Shown: positions 26,856 through 36,359, numbered from the stretch's first letter. The stretch is 64,000 nt of DNA from Spartobacteria bacterium LR76 (GCA_003054655.1 QAYZ01000011.1:62001-126000); one strand, 5' to 3'. Numbers and translations are program-made. Notes: generated by a model not told the origin, from the letters alone.

Positions 26856-28304
26856 GTGTCGCAAACAATGATGCCTCCGCCGCGGATGGAGGGAATCCGC
26901 CATGAGACCGTGCCGGGGGATCGCGTATCCTGGCGCGAGAAGCTGGGGTTGGGATTTGGCAATGCCGCGGCGGGCTGCCCGGCCACGTTTCACACGCTGG
27001 TCGGGCCGATCTTCAATATGACGCTCGGGATGAACCCCGCGCTCATCAGCACGATACTCTTCATCCAGCGGATATGGGATGCGTTCAGCGATCCGGTGAT
27101 CGGGCAGTACTCGGACAACTTCCGGTCTCGCTGGGGGAGGCGGCTGCCGCTGATGGCGGGAGCGGCGCTCCCCATGTGCGGGCTGTTCCTGGCCCTCTGG
27201 TGGTTTCCCCGCCATGCGAGCGAGATGACGCTGTTCTGGTATCTGCTGGTGGTCTCCCTGGCGTTTTTCACCGCGCAGACGACGTACTCGATGTCGTTGA
27301 TCGGGCTGCGCATCGAGGCCACGGACGACTATCACGAGCGCACACGCGTGGCGATGGTGGTGATGGTCTTCGGGTTCGTCTTCCAGATACTCAGCCAGTG
27401 GCTTTTCCCGCTCACGCAGCTCGATGTGTTTGTCGACCCGGTGAATGGTCTGCGCTGGGTGATGGGCGGTGTGGCGGCGGTGTATTTCTTCATGGCAGTG
27501 ATCCCGATCGGCCTGTGCCGCGAGCGCAACTACCAGCAGGTGGCGGCGAGGCAGCCAAAAATCCGGCTGCGGGAGAGTTTTCGCCATGTCTGGACTAATC
27601 CGCCGCTGAAGCGGGTGGTGTTTGCCCGCCTGATCGAGAGCTTCGGCTATAACATCGTGGGGATGTTTGCTGTGTACATGAACACGTATTACCTTTTCGG
27701 AGGCGACCTGAAGCGGGCGGCGTGGGTTTATGGATTCATGGGATCGGCATTCATGATCTCGGCCATCTGCTGCTCGCTCTTTGTCTATCCTGCGTTGTCG
27801 CGGAGGCTGGGGAAGAAAACGACGTTTCAAATCGCGGTCGGGGTGCTGATGGCCGGGTGCGTCGCCAAGCTGGTCGTTTATCAGCCCGAGTGGCCCTGGC
27901 TTCAGCTCGTCGTGCTGGTGGCCAACGGGGCGGCGATCTCTGGAATCTCCATTATGGGAAACTCGATGCTGGCGGACATCGCGGATTACGAGGAGTGGCG
28001 CTCGGGCTGCCGCAACGAGGCGTTTCTTGCCGCCATCCTCGCGTGGTGCGACAAGGCGGGCAGTTCCATCGGCTCGCTGATCTGCGGGTTCATCCTGGTT
28101 TGGATCGGGTTTGACGCGGCGACGGGCAGACAGGGGGAGGGCACGCTGCAGATGATGAAGTTCTTCTATTTCCTCATGCCGTTTCTCGGCGCGGTGGCGG
28201 CGTTTTTTGTGATGCGTGATTACGAACTGAGCGAAGACCGGGTCTATGAGATCAAGGACGCCCTCGCTCGCCGACATCGATCCTCCCATGAGGCGCAATC
28301 CTGA
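26856..28304 (+). CDS. GPH-family (MelB-like) sugar:cation symporter
   Basis: This 482-residue major facilitator has 12 predicted helices. The glycoside-pentoside-hexuronide marks are IQRIWDAFSDPVIGQYSDN (helix 2 and loop, with the cation-site Asp residues), FRSRWGRRLPLMAGAALP and the later SMLADIADYEEWRSG. It starts at GTG 26856 with GAGGGA upstream; an ATG at 26868 is an alternative. Its place beside the glycosidase-like lipoprotein and the NanA-like aldolase points to uptake of a sugar acid or oligosaccharide. It overlaps the next gene by 17 bp. Confidence 0.9.
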   Translation: MSQTMMPPPRMEGIRHETVPGDRVSWREKLGLGFGNAAAGCPATFHTLVGPIFNMTLGMNPALISTILFIQRIWDAFSDPVIGQYSDNFRSRWGRRLPLMAGAALPMCGLFLALWWFPRHASEMTLFWYLLVVSLAFFTAQTTYSMSLIGLRIEATDDYHERTRVAMVVMVFGFVFQILSQWLFPLTQLDVFVDPVNGLRWVMGGVAAVYFFMAVIPIGLCRERNYQQVAARQPKIRLRESFRHVWTNPPLKRVVFARLIESFGYNIVGMFAVYMNTYYLFGGDLKRAAWVYGFMGSAFMISAICCSLFVYPALSRRLGKKTTFQIAVGVLMAGCVAKLVVYQPEWPWLQLVVLVANGAAISGISIMGNSMLADIADYEEWRSGCRNEAFLAAILAWCDKAGSSIGSLICGFILVWIGFDAATGRQGEGTLQMMKFFYFLMPFLGAVAAFFVMRDYELSEDRVYEIKDALARRHRSSHEAQS

Positions 28305-29949
28305 CCGGTTCATGGCAGCGGCGCGTTTCCTGGCCGTTGTCGGCCTCGCGAGTCTCTGGGCCGGCGGATGTTCCGATGGCGCGGATAAGGCATCCTCCTC
28401 CGGGAAGACGGCGAAGGAATGGCGACAGGCCGCAGTCGAGCGGCCTCGCCGGATCATCGTCAATAACGATGGCAATGAGCCGGTGATGATCATCCGGGAG
28501 CCAACCGCGGAGGCTCTGCTGGCACCGCGCGTCGGCCCGCTGGCGGGAACGCAGGTTGACAGCCTGTTTTACTGCACGTGGAGTTCTGGATTTGGCCTCT
28601 TCACGCATTTTACCAAGGTCGGCCAGGTCTTCACCAGTCGCGCCGACCGGCATGCCAATAATCAGATGGCGGCGCTGCGCGAGGCCGGGATCGACCCGCT
28701 GCGGGTGATGAACGAGTATGCCAGGGCGCATGGCATGGAGTTCTTCTGGTCGATGCGGATGAATGACAATCACGACGGATACGCCGACAAGTACGGGCCG
28801 GCGTTATTTGAAGCCAACGAGCTGAAGATGGCGCATCCCGAGTATTTGCTGGGAGCGCGCGGCCAGAAGCTCGCTTTTGGGTCGTGGTCGGCGGTCAACT
28901 ACGCGCGGCCCGAGATCCGCGATCTGGCCTTTCGCTATGTCGAGGAGGTGTGTCAGAACTATGATATAGATGGCGTAGAGCTGGATTTCTTCCGGCATCC
29001 GGTTTTCTTTCCCTCGACGACGCGGGGCGAGGTGGCGACGGCGGAGGAGTTGGAAATGATGACGGGCCTGCTCCGGCGCATACGGGCCATGGCCGACGAA
29101 GCGGGCCGCCGGTGCGGGCGGCCGATTCTCATTGCCGTGCGGGTGCCGGATTCGGTCGCGTATGCAAAGGCGGTCGGCCTGGATCTGGAAACCTGGCTGT
29201 CCGATGATCTGGCAGACCTCCTCATCGTCGGCGGCTATTTCCGGCTCAATGACTGGGAGCGCAGCGTGGAGCTGGCTCGGCGGCACGGGGTGAAGGTCTA
29301 CGCATCCCTGGACGATGCACGTGTTGCCGATCCCGATGGCCTCCGGCCTTCCCAGCGCATGACCGATGCCGCCTACCGGGGCCGGGCCGCTGTCGCGCGG
29401 GCGGCGGGCGTTGATGGGCTGTATTTCTTCAATCAATTCAACCCGAGGCGTCCCATCTGGCGGGAGGTGGGGGAGGCGGCGACACTGGATCGCCTGGACA
29501 AGGATTACTTTGCCTCAGTGCTGGGAGTGGGAAATACGCCGATGCGGAGCAATCTTCCGCTCGGGGGATATCGGACCGTGGAGACCCTGGCTCCGGATGC
29601 GCCCCGGGTCCTGACTGCTGGGCAGCCCGAGACGGCATCCATCCGGCTGGCGGAACCGGCGGATTCCCGGGAAGACCTGCGCCTCGATCTGCGCCTCCGC
29701 CTGGGCGCTCCGGAGATCACACCCGAGAGCCTGACGGTTGCGTGCAATGATGTGATATTGACCGACGCCAAAAGAGACGGTGCCTGGCTGGTCTATCGCC
29801 TGAGTGCCGGCTCGGTGCGGCAGGGTGTCAATGCCGTACGGGTGGAGCTGAAGCCCGGCGGAGTTTCCAGCGTCTCGTGGCTGGACCTGATGGTGAGCGC
29901 GAGACATGTGCGCGGCGAGGCCGGAGCGGACCTTATTCATGAAAACTAA
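28288..29949 (+). CDS. Glycoside hydrolase-like (family-10-type TIM barrel) lipoprotein
   Basis: About 553 residues. The N-terminus is a lipoprotein signal (…GLASLWAGGCSDGA), so it is anchored outside the cytoplasm. The central part looks like a TIM barrel of the GHL10/DUF187-like group: HGMEFFWSMRMND, 'YDIDGVELDFFRHPVFF', RPILIAVRVPDSV, VYASLDDARV and GVDGLYFFNQFNPRR, with acidic residues at strand ends. The last ~120 residues are beta-rich. It probably cleaves a glycan for import by the preceding transporter. ATG 28312, 7 nt after the transporter's stop, is an alternative start. Confidence 0.68.
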   Translation: MRRNPDRFMAAARFLAVVGLASLWAGGCSDGADKASSSGKTAKEWRQAAVERPRRIIVNNDGNEPVMIIREPTAEALLAPRVGPLAGTQVDSLFYCTWSSGFGLFTHFTKVGQVFTSRADRHANNQMAALREAGIDPLRVMNEYARAHGMEFFWSMRMNDNHDGYADKYGPALFEANELKMAHPEYLLGARGQKLAFGSWSAVNYARPEIRDLAFRYVEEVCQNYDIDGVELDFFRHPVFFPSTTRGEVATAEELEMMTGLLRRIRAMADEAGRRCGRPILIAVRVPDSVAYAKAVGLDLETWLSDDLADLLIVGGYFRLNDWERSVELARRHGVKVYASLDDARVADPDGLRPSQRMTDAAYRGRAAVARAAGVDGLYFFNQFNPRRPIWREVGEAATLDRLDKDYFASVLGVGNTPMRSNLPLGGYRTVETLAPDAPRVLTAGQPETASIRLAEPADSREDLRLDLRLRLGAPEITPESLTVACNDVILTDAKRDGAWLVYRLSAGSVRQGVNAVRVELKPGGVSSVSWLDLMVSARHVRGEAGADLIHEN

Positions 29950-30931
29950 CCAGATACCTGGAGTCCAGCCGAACCGCTTTCGCGGGCTGATCGCGGCTCC
30001 GTTTACGCCGTTCCATGCGGATGGCTCCCTGAACCTCGATGTGATACCCGACTATGCCTCCCTGTTGCGACGGCGGGGCGTCCAGTCGGTCTTTGTCTGC
30101 GGTACGACCGGGGAGGGAGCGTCGCTGACGACGGAGGAGCGCGAACTCGTGGCCGAGGCGTGGATGCGCAGTGCGGAGCCCGGGCTTTCAGTCATCGTGC
30201 ATGTGGGAGGCTGCGCTCTGGGCGAGGCCCGGCGGCTGGCGGGGCATGCCGCACGGATCGGGGCGGCGGCCTTTGCAGCGCTGGCTCCGTACTTTTTTAA
30301 ACCGGCATCGGCAGCCATGCTGGGGGAGTGGTGCGCCGGGGTGGCGTCCGCTGCGGCGTCGCTGCCCTTCTACTTCTACCACATTCCCTCCATGACGGGC
30401 GTGTCGCTGTCGATGCGGGAGTTCCTGGCGGCGGCGGAGGGCATTCCCAATCTGGCGGGCATCAAGTACACGCACGAGGATCTGGCGGATTATGCAGGGA
30501 GCCTTCACTACCGTGCCGGACGGTACGATCTGCTTTTCGGCCGGGATGAGCTTTTGTACGAGGGCTGGATGAACGGTGCGCGTGGCGCGGTGGGGAGCAC
30601 GTATAACTATGCCTCCCCGCTGTACCTCCAGCTCATCGCCTCGTTGGAGGAGGGTGACCTTGAGCGGGCCAGGATGCTGCAGGACAAATCCATCGAAATG
30701 ATCGCCATCTGCAACAGCGCCGGGGTGAGTCACCTCGCTGCTTCAAAGGCGTTGATGTCCTGGCTGGGGGTCGATTGTGGGCCGGTCCGGCTTCCACTCG
30801 CACCGATCGATGCGCAGCAGCTCCAGGCGCTGGAGGGCAGGCTGGAGGCGGCAGGGTATTTTGAACCCTCCTTCGGGATCGATCCTCTGTTTCAACCGGC
30901 TGGCGGCTATGCCTTTCGTTGCGGAGCCTGA
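29939..30931 (+). CDS. NanA/DapA-family aldolase (N-acetylneuraminate lyase-like)
   Basis: This 330-residue TIM-barrel class I aldolase has the 2-oxo-acid-binding loop CGTTGEGASLT, catalytic Tyr in PFYFYHIPS, and the Schiff-base Lys in AGIKYTHEDLADYAG. GIKYT-x-x-DL is the form seen in sialic acid lyases rather than dihydrodipicolinate synthases. It splits or makes a 2-keto-3-deoxy sugar acid with pyruvate. It starts at ATG 29939, overlapping the previous stop by 11 bp. With the GPH transporter and glycosidase-like protein it suggests use of sialic or related sugar acids; the rest of a Nan pathway is not seen. Confidence 0.85.
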   Translation: MKTNQIPGVQPNRFRGLIAAPFTPFHADGSLNLDVIPDYASLLRRRGVQSVFVCGTTGEGASLTTEERELVAEAWMRSAEPGLSVIVHVGGCALGEARRLAGHAARIGAAAFAALAPYFFKPASAAMLGEWCAGVASAAASLPFYFYHIPSMTGVSLSMREFLAAAEGIPNLAGIKYTHEDLADYAGSLHYRAGRYDLLFGRDELLYEGWMNGARGAVGSTYNYASPLYLQLIASLEEGDLERARMLQDKSIEMIAICNSAGVSHLAASKALMSWLGVDCGPVRLPLAPIDAQQLQALEGRLEAAGYFEPSFGIDPLFQPAGGYAFRCGA

Positions 30932-30991
30932 TGTACTTCCTGAAAAGGGGGGTGATCCCCGGGCAGCGGTTGCTTTTGCTGCGCTGCTGCC

Positions 30992-31882
30992 TCAGGCGAC
31001 ACGAGCGCGGCGGCGGATGCAGAGGAAGGCGGCGCCGAGACCGCAGAGGACGAGCAGCGCAGGACTGGGCTCGGGGACGGCGGTGCCGGTGAGCTGGATG
31101 TTGTCGAGGGCCTGGCTGCCCTGGGTATTTGAGGATGTGTACGTCAGACGCAGGTAGAAGCTCGACTGGTTATCGAGAGCTGATCCACTCAAGGTCGAGA
31201 GATTCAGGGTTTGGGTGAGGAACGTGGCGTTCGCGGTTGGACTGAGCGTGGTGAGAGTGAAATAGTTCACCCCATCGAGGCTGTAGCTCCAGACCTGGGA
31301 GGATGTGACGCTATTGGTCAGACGCGTTGCGTAAGTCAGAGACAACGAAGCGTAGCCTGCGCTGCTGAGGGAAAACGTGATGTATTTGTTGATCGCACCA
31401 CCTGAGGTATTCAGGAGAAGGAGGGAACCTCCTGTGGTGGAGTCAGTACCTACCCGGTTCACCGTCGAGTCTGCGAACGCTCCATAACCCGCTGCGCCGG
31501 TCGAAGTCGACGAGGGATAGGTGTAGCCCGACGATGCTGACAATCCATTGATCGTACCGGAGGAGATCGTACCGTAGTTGGCAAAGTCGATGTAGATCGA
31601 GGATCCGGAAAAGACAGCGCCATTCCCGGAGTTGCTGGAGAGCCTGCCCGGCACCGAGGCGCTGGTTTGCGAATAAGTCTCTCCGTATGCTGCTGATGTC
31701 GTGCTGAAGGACCCGATAAGTCCCGAGCTGCTGTTATAAGCAGGACTCACGTTATTGAAGTTCCAGTAGCTCAGGAGCGTCTGGGCGTGGGCGGCCGGCA
31801 GCGAGAGGAGGGTCGTGGCTACCAGGACGAGGGTGCCTTTCAGGGCGGCGTGACGAAGGAATGAGGTGGGGATGGTTTTCAC
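30992..31882 (-). CDS. PEP-CTERM sorting domain protein
   Basis: About 296 residues. A signal peptide (…LVATTLLSLPAAHA) is followed by a Ser/Thr/Tyr/Asn-rich beta-sandwich-like body with repeated NLSTLSG/SLTYATRL-type strands. The C-terminal sorting signal is VPEPSPALLVLCGLGAAFLC with a basic tail (RRRARVA). It is exported and probably handled by an exosortase. I take GTG 31882 (VKTIPTSF) as start; an ATG at 31972 would add 30 residues of Pro/Arg-rich sequence before the signal peptide. It converges on the NanA-like gene. Confidence 0.82.
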   Translation of the reverse strand: MKTIPTSFLRHAALKGTLVLVATTLLSLPAAHAQTLLSYWNFNNVSPAYNSSSGLIGSFSTTSAAYGETYSQTSASVPGRLSSNSGNGAVFSGSSIYIDFANYGTISSGTINGLSASSGYTYPSSTSTGAAGYGAFADSTVNRVGTDSTTGGSLLLLNTSGGAINKYITFSLSSAGYASLSLTYATRLTNSVTSSQVWSYSLDGVNYFTLTTLSPTANATFLTQTLNLSTLSGSALDNQSSFYLRLTYTSSNTQGSQALDNIQLTGTAVPEPSPALLVLCGLGAAFLCIRRRARVA

Positions 31883-32123
31883 GGGATGGGGTGGGGGCCG
31901 TATGCTGGGTGTGGAAGGGATTTTGGATTGCAGGCAACCTACCAAGCCGCCCCGACGAACCGTTAGGCACATCCCGACAAAAAATATGTCAAAACCCTAC
32001 ATTTCGATGGCTCGAAAAGATCGGAAAGTGTGGCGGAGGCCTCGATGGGATGCTCCCTGGCCCTGACCGAGGGTGGCGAAGTTGATTCGCCAGATGCCTT
32101 GTTCCGACCTCTCGGCAGGCTCT

Positions 32124-32864
32124 CTATCGCTGAGCCTGACTATCGATCTTCGGAGCGATGGCGAAGATGGCGCCGAAGTAATTGCTCGGCGGGATGTCGC
32201 CGGGATTGACGAACATGCGGCTGATGTCGCCATCGAGGAAGAGGGCATCCGGGCAGCCCTGGGAGCGGAAGAACTCGGCGAACTCGTGGAGATTCGCATA
32301 GCGCGGCTGGCCAAACTCCGTGATGGCAAAGACGACCGTGCCATCCGGGCGTACGCCGACGCCATTGCGATGGAGGTGGTTTTTGGAATCGGCGCGAAAG
32401 GCGGGGTGAACCTTTCCGTCGCGCAGCAGGAGCGGGCCAGACTGGATGGCGAGGCGGGCGCGGGGTTTGAGCCTGGCATACTCCTCGGAGGTGACGACGC
32501 GCGCGCCGTGCGAGTCGATGTAGAAGACGCCGTTGGGCTTGAGGAAGAAATTGCCTGCGCCCGGCGAGAGGTTGAGGGGATGGAGGACCTTGCCGTCGAT
32601 GACGCAGAGACCGGACGGCACGCCGCCCTCCTCGAAGATCCCGGCATTCATGATGAACGCCACTCGCCTCCCCTCGGTGCGGAGGTGTTGCTGGAGTTTG
32701 CTGAACTGGCCAAAGGGTTTGTCATCCGGCCCTTTCCAGAAGAGATCGATCTCGGCGGGTTTTGCCTCGTAGATGAAGAAGACGGTGCCGCCCCGCTCGA
32801 CGCGCTGCTGGGCGGGCAGATGGCAGGTCGATGCGATCAGGAGGGCGAGGGCGAGCGCGCGCAT
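32124..32864 (-). CDS. Secreted phosphodiester glycosidase domain protein (DUF2233/NAGPA-like)
   Basis: This 246-residue protein starts with a signal peptide (MRALALALLIAS...). The body carries the NAGPA fold marks 'VAFIMNAGIFEEGGVPSGL', 'GNFFLKPNGVFYID', 'AIQSGPLLLRDGKV', HRNGVGVRPDGTVVFAI and the DALFLDGDISRMF strand. Relatives uncover mannose-6-phosphate or cleave phosphodiester-linked sugars. Here it is presumably periplasmic. Start ATG 32864 begins the signal peptide. A second family member is at 41054-41842. Confidence 0.85.
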   Translation of the reverse strand: MRALALALLIASTCHLPAQQRVERGGTVFFIYEAKPAEIDLFWKGPDDKPFGQFSKLQQHLRTEGRRVAFIMNAGIFEEGGVPSGLCVIDGKVLHPLNLSPGAGNFFLKPNGVFYIDSHGARVVTSEEYARLKPRARLAIQSGPLLLRDGKVHPAFRADSKNHLHRNGVGVRPDGTVVFAITEFGQPRYANLHEFAEFFRSQGCPDALFLDGDISRMFVNPGDIPPSNYFGAIFAIAPKIDSQAQR

Positions 32865-32952
32865 GGGGAGAGATAAGGGCTGTCTGCACGGTATCAGCTT
32901 ATGGTCAAAAGACACTCGCTAAGATCAGCCGGAGGCAGCAAAGTGCCTTGCC

Positions 32953-33465
32953 ATGAAACTCCGTTTTTCCTGTCTCGTGCAAAGGGTGTCGTTTGCTGTC
33001 GCGGGAGCGATGTTTGCGGGTGCGTCGTTTTTTGCCTCGGCGAATGCCGCGACGGTCGACCTGCCTCAATATGGCTTTGCCATCGAGGCTCTCGACGGAA
33101 CGCCTTCCACCACGTCGGCCACGACGGCGCTGATGACCTTTCTGCCGCCTTCGGATGGATTCGCTCCGAATATCAATGTGAACATCCAGCCTTACCCGGG
33201 AGACATCGGGAGTTACGCCGCGATGTCGAAAGGTCAGTTCGCCAGCAAGCAGTGGGTCGTCGTGTCCGAGAAGCAGGTCGGCGGCAACGAATGGGTGATC
33301 GAGTACAGCGGCTCCATCCCGCAGAGCGGCAGCCTGCACTTCTATGCGCGCGCCATCGCGAAGGCCGGGAAGGTTTACCTGGTGACCGCCACCGCGAAGG
33401 AAACGCAATGGGGCGCGGTGTCAGCCGTGCTGCGCAAGCACGTGGATTCCTTTCAGGTGAAGTAA
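32953..33465 (+). CDS. Secreted hypothetical protein, PsbP/DcrB-like
   Basis: This 170-residue protein has a clear signal peptide (residues 1-32, ending ASANAAT). The mature ~138-residue domain alternates strands and helices in the manner of small PsbP/Mog1/DcrB-like proteins: 'YGFAIEALDG', NINVNIQPYPGDIGSYAAMS, WVVVSEKQVGGNEWVIEYSG and a closing VSAVLRKHVDSFQ helix. I do not recognise a specific family. It is likely periplasmic. Confidence 0.6.
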   Translation: MKLRFSCLVQRVSFAVAGAMFAGASFFASANAATVDLPQYGFAIEALDGTPSTTSATTALMTFLPPSDGFAPNINVNIQPYPGDIGSYAAMSKGQFASKQWVVVSEKQVGGNEWVIEYSGSIPQSGSLHFYARAIAKAGKVYLVTATAKETQWGAVSAVLRKHVDSFQVK

Positions 33466-33572
33466 CGGGAGCGCACGGGGCCTCGTCGGCGGGAAAGTGC
33501 GCCCTCAAGGGGGGGGCGGCGGGTTGAGAAAGGACTCGCGCTCAGTGGTTTTCCCTGCTTCCTTGTGCGCGA

Positions 33573-34250
33573 ATGATCTGCCACGAACGTCGATTCATCT
33601 TCGTGCACATCCCGAAAACAGCGGGGAGCAGTCTCGGCGAGGCGCTCGGCTGCGAGTGGCAGAATCACAAGGACATCCGCCGCTACCGGCGGGAACTGCC
33701 CTCGGAGCAGTTCCTGACGTATTTCAAGTTTGCCATCGTGCGAAATCCCTGGGCGCGCCTGCTGTCGGATTATAATTTCCAGATCCAGAAGAGCAGCCGC
33801 AGCGCGGACCGGCTCCATGTCTTTGACGAGCGGGGGAGGCAGCGGCCCTTCGGCGAATGGGTGCGGCTCGTGCTCGGCGGCCCGGTGCCGACGGATGCCC
33901 GATGTTGGGGCGGCTCAACCTCGTCCACTATCCATCGCTGGAGCCCGCAGTACGACTGGATCTCGATCGACGGCGAGAACGTCATGGACTACGTCGGTCG
34001 CATCGAATCGCTCGACGCCGACATGGACGTGATCTGCGACCGCATCGGCATTCCCCGCGTGAAGCTTCCCTCCAAGAAACGCCGGTTTCACCTGCACTAT
34101 TCCCACTACTACGACGAAACCTCCCGCGACCTTGTGGCCTCCTTCTACGCGAAGGACATCGCCGAGTTTGGCTACACCTTTGAACAAGCCCGCCCGCTGG
34201 CCAACTGGCAAAGGAAGCTGCTCGCGAGGTTTCATCCGAGTTTGCGGTAG
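33573..34250 (+). CDS. Sulfotransferase family 2 protein
   Basis: This 225-residue protein begins with the 5'-PSB loop that binds PAPS: RRFIFVHIPKTAGSSLGEAL (residues 5-24). The 3'-PB region is FAIVRNPWARLLSDYNFQI (about 52-70). This is the Sulfotransfer_2 family of carbohydrate sulfotransferases. The C-terminal part HLHYSHYYDETSRDLVASFY is also typical. It probably sulfates a cell-surface glycan; no signal peptide is present. No partner gene is nearby. Confidence 0.88.
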   Translation: MICHERRFIFVHIPKTAGSSLGEALGCEWQNHKDIRRYRRELPSEQFLTYFKFAIVRNPWARLLSDYNFQIQKSSRSADRLHVFDERGRQRPFGEWVRLVLGGPVPTDARCWGGSTSSTIHRWSPQYDWISIDGENVMDYVGRIESLDADMDVICDRIGIPRVKLPSKKRRFHLHYSHYYDETSRDLVASFYAKDIAEFGYTFEQARPLANWQRKLLARFHPSLR

Positions 34251-34278
34251 GGGAGATTATCGAACTGGCCCCTAGGTT

Positions 34279-34860
34279 TTACTTGCTCGTCAGGTTGGGA
34301 TTGGGGAATCCGTGCCAGCCGGGGATGTCGCCGTAGAGCAGGAGGGCGAGAATTTCCGAGGGGCGGAGATGCCAGCTGCCCCACGTCAACGGGGAGTCGC
34401 CGTTTGTGTCCTTGGCGGCTTTGTCTGCTCCGGCTTCGATCAAGGCCGAGATCATTTCGATATCTCCGTAGGCTGCCGCCCGGTGGAGCGGAGTCTCGCC
34501 ACGGGTACGTATGTCTCGCATGAAACACTCTGTCGGTACTCCAGGGATGGTCGCCCGGTTTACGCCGGCCCCGTGGGCGATCAGGCTTTTGACGATCCTG
34601 GTGCGTTCCGGAACGGATGTTGTCTTGGTGATGACCTGATGGAGGACCGTCTCGCCGGTGGGTTCGTGAAAGGTATTGGGATCGGCGCCGAGCTTCAGGA
34701 GGAGGTCGCAGGCATCGGATTGCGCGTTGTACGCTGCCGCCTCAAGGGCGCGGCCAATCTCGCGCGGCGGGATCTCCGCGCCGGAGTTCAGGATGTCTGC
34801 AATGTCCTGCAGCCGCCCATTCCATGCTGCGTCGAATAACTGGCCAGGGGTGTTGCTCAT
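34279..34860 (-). CDS. Ankyrin repeat protein
   Basis: This 193-residue protein has about four ankyrin repeats; the clearest are 'DACDLLLKLGADPNTFHEP', 'ETVLHQVITKTTS', VKSLIAHGAGVNRATI and GETPLHRAAAYGDIEMISAL followed by IEAGADKAAKDTNGDSPL. No signal peptide is visible, so it is probably a cytoplasmic protein-protein interaction module. The partner is unknown. Confidence 0.85.
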   Translation of the reverse strand: MSNTPGQLFDAAWNGRLQDIADILNSGAEIPPREIGRALEAAAYNAQSDACDLLLKLGADPNTFHEPTGETVLHQVITKTTSVPERTRIVKSLIAHGAGVNRATIPGVPTECFMRDIRTRGETPLHRAAAYGDIEMISALIEAGADKAAKDTNGDSPLTWGSWHLRPSEILALLLYGDIPGWHGFPNPNLTSK

Positions 34861-34924
34861 ATGGTGGCTGGCAAAGGATTCTCGGACGAGTCGAGTTTAA
34901 GACAGTCTCTATGGCGCATAAAGA

Positions 34925-36160
34925 TCAATCCCAAAGGACGAGCAGGGCGGCTCCGGCGAGGGCGATGAGGCCGAAGCCTGCGGCGACGCGGCGGGTGAGG
35001 CCGGGGGAGCGGACTCCGGCGACGATGAGGAACTTGAAGACGAAATTTGCCAGCGCCGCGATGAGGATGGCGCGCCAGGCGGTGGAGGCGTCGAGCTGGC
35101 CCCTGGCCGCGAGCTGGGCGGAGGAGAGCGTGATGGCGTCCATGTCGGTAAGGCCCGAGATAAGGGCGACGGCATAGAGCCCGGCGTCGCCGAGCTGTTC
35201 CTTCGAAAAGGCGACGGCGAGGAGGACGAGCGCATACAGGCCGCCGAAGACGAGGGCGGACTTGAGTTCGGCGGGGTTTTTCTGGGCGGGGAGGCGTTCC
35301 GTGGCATGGCTGCCGCGGAGGTAAAAGACGGCGGTGACGGCACAGGTGGCGGCGGCGAGTAGAGCGATGGGTGCGGCGATCTCGGGGAATTGCGCGGGGG
35401 CCATGATGGCGATCTCGACGAGGACGCGGCCGAGCGAGACGCACGAGGCGGTGAGGATGACGACGGCGGCGAGGCCCGCGAGGTGGGGCTGCGCGCCGCG
35501 CTTGGCAAAGCTCACGGTGGTGGCGGTGCTGGAGATGAGCCCGCCGATGACGCCGCCGAGGAGGGTGCCCGCGCGGCTGCCGAAGATCTTGTACGCGACA
35601 TAACCGCCGAGGCTGATGCCGACGATGAGCACGACCATGAGCCAGAGCTTGAAGGGATTCCACACGCCGTAGGGGCCGTAGTTTGCATTGGGCAGCACGG
35701 GGAGGATGACGAGGCTGAGGAGGACGAACTGCATGATGGCATGCATGTCCTTTTGCCCGACGGCTCCGGCGAAGCGGTGCAGCGGTTCCTTCATGTGCAG
35801 GACGATGACCATCACGCCCGCGAGCACGACGCCGGTGGTGATGTTGACCACGACGAGCAGCGCGCCGATGGCAAAGAGGAGCAGGGCGGCGACCTCGGTA
35901 GTGATACCGGGATCGGGCTCGCCGGTTTTGTTCTTGGCGAGGTTTGCCAGGATGAGGACGGCGGAAAGGGCAACGAGGCCGACGGCGACGATCCACCCGC
36001 CGAGGGGGCGGCTCAGTTGCGCGCAGACGGTGCCAAAGAGGGCGATGAGCGGAAAGGTGCGGATGCCCGCGATGGGGTCCTCCTTGCGCTCGCGTTCGAG
36101 GCCGAGGAGGAGGCCGAGCCCGAAGGCGACGGCGAGCTGGAGGATGACGTCGGGGGTCAC
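34925..36160 (-). CDS. MgtC/SapB family protein with DUF4010 domain
   Basis: This 411-residue membrane protein has about 12 helices. The N-terminal MgtC domain (residues 5-130) shows GLGLLLGLERERKEDPIAGI and RTFPLIALFGT. The DUF4010 part (180-400) follows: KLWLMVVLIVGISLGGYVAY and GTLLGGVIGGLISSTATTVS. The combined architecture is common in many bacteria; the function is unknown but a transport or ion-homeostasis role is usually assumed. Confidence 0.88.
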   Translation of the reverse strand: MTPDVILQLAVAFGLGLLLGLERERKEDPIAGIRTFPLIALFGTVCAQLSRPLGGWIVAVGLVALSAVLILANLAKNKTGEPDPGITTEVAALLLFAIGALLVVVNITTGVVLAGVMVIVLHMKEPLHRFAGAVGQKDMHAIMQFVLLSLVILPVLPNANYGPYGVWNPFKLWLMVVLIVGISLGGYVAYKIFGSRAGTLLGGVIGGLISSTATTVSFAKRGAQPHLAGLAAVVILTASCVSLGRVLVEIAIMAPAQFPEIAAPIALLAAATCAVTAVFYLRGSHATERLPAQKNPAELKSALVFGGLYALVLLAVAFSKEQLGDAGLYAVALISGLTDMDAITLSSAQLAARGQLDASTAWRAILIAALANFVFKFLIVAGVRSPGLTRRVAAGFGLIALAGAALLVLWD

Positions 36161-36359
36161 GGGGCTACTTTAGCGGATTTGCGGGGCGAATGCGTGGAAA
36201 ATCCGTCGAAGGCGGGAGTGGGGCTCGTTGGTGGCGCTGACTGTTAAAAAGAGCTTATTGCTGTCGCGGTGAATTGCTGCAATTAACTATAAACTTAAAC
36301 TGCAATGTATTTGTATGATTTTAATGGATGTTTCAAAGTAGATTTTCGAGATTCCTATT
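36161..36359. other. AT-rich flank of the NACHT gene
   Basis: Base composition changes abruptly near 36240, from high GC to roughly 33 % GC, and stays low through the NACHT gene. An interrupted palindrome AATTGC-T-GCAATT lies near 36272-36284. No tRNA, integrase or flanking direct repeat is evident. Confidence 0.45.

Noticed and set aside
26505-28493. Minus-strand frame of 662 codons opposite the PEP-CTERM and transporter genes
   Set aside because: Rich in Arg, His and Pro with no domain; it lies opposite a clear 12-helix transporter.
29939-30931. Dihydrodipicolinate synthase (lysine biosynthesis)
   Set aside because: The GIKYT-x-x-DL Schiff-base motif and the catabolic neighbours fit the NanA branch rather than DapA.
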